A stretch of DNA of 64,000 bases from Panopea generosa. Its lineage: Eukaryota > Mollusca > Bivalvia > Adapedonta > Hiatellidae. Shown piece after piece: positions 60,806 through 64,000 of the stretch; the first letter of the stretch is position 1; every line of letters starts with the position of its first letter. The position numbers and the translations under genes are program-made. The notes beneath the pieces were generated by a model. It saw only the letters and a program-made list of their open reading frames with translations, made no database searches and was not told the origin of the DNA. The stretch spans positions 13,347,388 through 13,411,387 of the forward strand of contig CM055906.1 of NCBI GenBank assembly GCA_029582155.1, read 5' to 3'.

Positions 60806-62489
60806 AACGGGCACAGTCACCACGACATCACAGGCATATAAATAAACAGGCACAGCTACCACGAAATCATACGCATATAAATCAATAGGCCCTCCATTGC
60901 ATCATACGCATATAAATAAACGGGCACTGCCAACACGATACCATACGCATATAGATATACACGTAGAGCCACTACGTCATCTTACGCTTATAAATAAACG
61001 GACACAGCCTCCATTAATCATACGCATATAAATAAACGGGCACAGTCACCACGTCATCATACGCATATAAATAAACAGGCACAGTCACCACGTCATCATA
61101 CAAAAATAATCAAACGGGCATTACCGTCACGCCACCATATGCATATAAATAAACGGGCACAGTCACCACGTCATCATACGCAAATAAATAAACGGGCACA
61201 GTCACCACGTCGTCATACGCATATAAATAAACAGGCACAGTCACCACGCCACCGTACGCATATAAATAAACGGACACAGTCATCAAGTCATCACACACAT
61301 GTAAATAAACGGGCACAGTCACCACGCAACCATACGCATATAAATAAACGGGCACAGTCACCACGTCATCATACGTATAAAAATAAATGGGCACAACCAC
61401 AACGTCATCATACGCAAATAAATAAACGGGCACAGTCACCACACTACCATACGCATATAAATAAACGGGCACAGTCACCACGTCATCATATGTATACAAA
61501 TAAATGGGCACAGCCACGACGTCATCATACGCAAATAAATAAACGGGCACAGTCACCACGTCACCACAGCAAATAAATAAACGGGCACAGTCACCACGTC
61601 ATCATATGTATACAAATAAATGGGCACAGCCACAACGTCATCATACGCAAATAAATAAACGGGCACAGTCACCACGCAACCATACGCATATAAATAAACG
61701 GGCACAGTCACCACGTCATCATACGTATAAAAATAAATGGGCACAGCCACAACGTCATCATACGCAAATAAATAAACGGGCACAGTCACCACACCACCAT
61801 ACGCATATAAATAAACGGGCACAGTCACCACGTCATCATATGTATACAAATAAATGGGCACAGCCACAACGTCATCATACGCAAATAAATAAACGGGCAC
61901 AGTCACCACGTCACCACAGCAAATAAATAAACGGGCACTGCCACCACGCCACCATACGCATATAAAAAACGGGAACAGTCACCACGCCACCATACGCATA
62001 TAAATAAACGGGTACAGCCACCACGTCATCATACGCATATAAATAAACAGACAATGCCCCCACGTCATCATACCTAAATACATACATAAATAAACGGGCA
62101 CATCCACAACAACAACACACGCATACAGATAATCGGGCAAAGCCAGTACGATACCATACGCATAAAAATATACGGATAGAGCCTCCACGTCATCATACGC
62201 ATATAAATAAACGGACACAGTCTCCATTACAGCATACGAATATAAATAAACGGGTACAACTACCATGACATCATACGCATATAAATAAACGGGCACTGTC
62301 ACCACAACACCATACGCTTAAAAATAAACGGGCACGGCCACCACGACACCATACGCATATACATGAACGGACACATCCTCCACGACATCATACGCCTATA
62401 GATAAACGGACACAGCTACCACGTCACTATACGCATATAAATAAACGGGCATTGGCACCATGTAATTATACGCATATAAATAAACGGGT
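60806..62489. repeat. 39-bp minisatellite, about 43 copies
   Basis: The unit reads CGGGCACAGTCACCACGTCA, then TCATACGCATATAAATAAA. As 39 is a multiple of three, both strands show long artificial frames repeating 13 residues (HINKRAQSPRHHT forward, VYLYAYDDVVTVP reverse) at 61110-62305. They are not genes. A higher-order duplication of about nine units, 350-bp period, is visible between 61310-61600 and 61660-61950; an aberrant 38-bp unit (CACCACAGCAAATA) sits at 61561 and again at 61911. Units toward both edges are more diverged. Confidence 0.95.
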
Positions 62490-64000
62490 GCACACATTAC
62501 ATAATCTTTCCCTGTCTTGAAACCACCAACCGATACTGTTTAAGTAACAGCAGCATCGCCGCGAGTAAATATACTTTTACAAGTTTTGGTGTGTATTTGT
62601 TTGTGTATGTGAGTGTATGATGCAAAGACGAGAAGTTATTCATGAAGATATGTTTAGCAAATCTGAATTTAAACGACAACGATCCTTGATCTTACGATGC
62701 TGCTTAACGTTATTTTAAGAAATATTTGATAGAGTTATATAACATAACTTGATTTGAACTTTGTACCCCTGGATCATAACGATAACGTCTATCAGCGAGA
62801 CAAAAACTGTTCAAAGATAATTACTTTTGAAAGATTGATGAGCTTCTTATGTTTTACTAGAAATAGTAAAACATAACAATGATGGTTTTTATTTTGTTTT
62901 AATATACATTTGATTTGTAAACATGGGATAAATGTTTGTCTCTGATGGACTACCGTCTGCGCTTAACACGTAAATCAGCTCATGTAAACAGCTTTATGGC
63001 TATAAGGACTTCACATAGCTTGTGTTGTATTACATGTATGTGATTTTAAGAATGTATTGATATATTTTTAAACATATATTGGTGTGAAAAGATTTGTCAT
63101 ATTTCTCCTTGTTTGTCGAGTAAAGTGATTAATTAGTCGTTTATCCAGCACAGGTACAAAAGTTTATATCAAGCTCATTTTTATTTAATTTCGGTAATAC
63201 AGTTGACGTTAGATTAAAAATTTAATACAGTCAATATATAAATTCGCCATTTAAGGTGTTGATTTATATTTTCAAATATACTCAATCCAATACATGACCG
63301 GTAGACACCTGTGTTTGTGACAAAATATATAGAGGATCTTACATGAGTGCTTGTTCATTATTGAATTTATTACACGAGTTGTGAACACTATATTATTCGA
63401 GGCTCTAAGTATGCCGTGGGTTTATTACGCTTTTGCACCGTAAACTATGTGATAAACATAATTAGATAACCGTCACCCTGGTATTTTTACGTATCAAATA
63501 TAAAACGGTTTTAATAAAAAATCAAAAAAAATCTAATCGACCTGGAATCAGCCACCTTTAACGAAACGAATAGGTTGTGAAATACAAACTTGAAACTTTG
63601 ATGGAAGGCGTTGCGTTGAAACAATGTATGAACGAATCCGTGTGTTCATGCGATGCTGATGGTTGTGTCGGTTGGATGTCAATGTTCATTTTCTCGTGTA
63701 TTGCTTTTAACTTGCTCAAGCCAGTTATTTTCATTAACTGCAATAATAACACAGATATGAATATAATATAGATAAAATAGTACGTATTCATTTATTCCCG
63801 AATGCTTAAACAAACATGCATATGTTGAAGAAGTTATACATTATGATATACAATAGCTTTCTATAGTCTCACATACTTAGCAAACCTATCAATATCTGGT
63901 TCTCAAATGACAATGACTTAGAATCATAACAAACGTATAGTTTTGTTCAGATATATTTCATATATTTTTAGATACTTACCTTCTTACACATCTGTCATCG
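62490..64000. other. No recognised gene
   Basis: AT-rich. A 64-codon forward frame (63577-63771) has a Cys cluster (CMNESVCSCDADGC) followed by a hydrophobic stretch (WMSMFIFSCIAFNLL), a faintly exon-like layout without splice-site support. Nothing else noted. Confidence 0.35.

Noticed and set aside
61110-62305. Long repetitive open frames on both strands (up to 149 codons)
   Set aside because: They translate a 39-bp minisatellite whose unit is a multiple of three. Opposite strands are equally open and occasional 38-bp units break the frame.

Overview
The window looks like animal nuclear DNA, most likely from a bivalve or related mollusc. It is strongly AT-rich, has no operon-like or bacterial gene layout, and no long open frame outside tandem repeats. 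What can be identified is almost all mobile or repetitive: decayed non-LTR retrotransposon 3' ends, tRNA-derived SINEs, mariner and Tc1 relics, and minisatellites that fill about 12 percent of the window. The mollusc assignment is inference from remembered mollusc repeat families (the SINE bodies, the LINE C-termini and an 'AGGTCAAG..TTACTAAAAATAGAAAA'-type repeat). No species can be named.

Layout. 1-17 kb: AT-rich DNA with dispersed repeat families, three of which occur twice inside the window (R1, R2, R3), plus two SINE-type elements and a tRNA-like relic. 17.6-18.9 kb: 3' end of a LINE. 20.2 kb: a short open frame with a convincing signal peptide. 22.6-24.7 kb: a second LINE relic, split by a mariner relic with recognisable end repeats. 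25.3-32.1 kb: four tandem arrays (68, 36, 23 and 81 bp). 36.6-39.0 kb: an unusual cluster of short palindromic elements built on the inverted motif CCCTTAGTGTAACAAAA, the best candidate here for an undescribed element family. 41-43 kb: a third LINE relic, one copy of repeat R4 and a reverse-strand SINE. 44.1-46.9 kb: a 35-bp array followed by a LINE-type 3' tail. 47.7-50.3 kb: a GC-richer island holding a 68-bp-arm hairpin, a short acidic open frame and a decayed, unidentified coding-like stretch. 50.4-60.4 kb: the second R4 copy, mostly empty DNA and a Tc1 relic. 60.5-62.5 kb: an unidentified membrane-protein-like open frame and a 39-bp array. 62.5-64 kb: empty.

No complete conventional gene is visible. 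The window is best read as intergenic or large-intron DNA. A few candidate exons are listed at low confidence because their reading frame, splice-site context or signal peptide is better than expected by chance. Long open frames inside the 36-bp and 39-bp arrays arise because the unit lengths are multiples of three, and they are not counted as genes.
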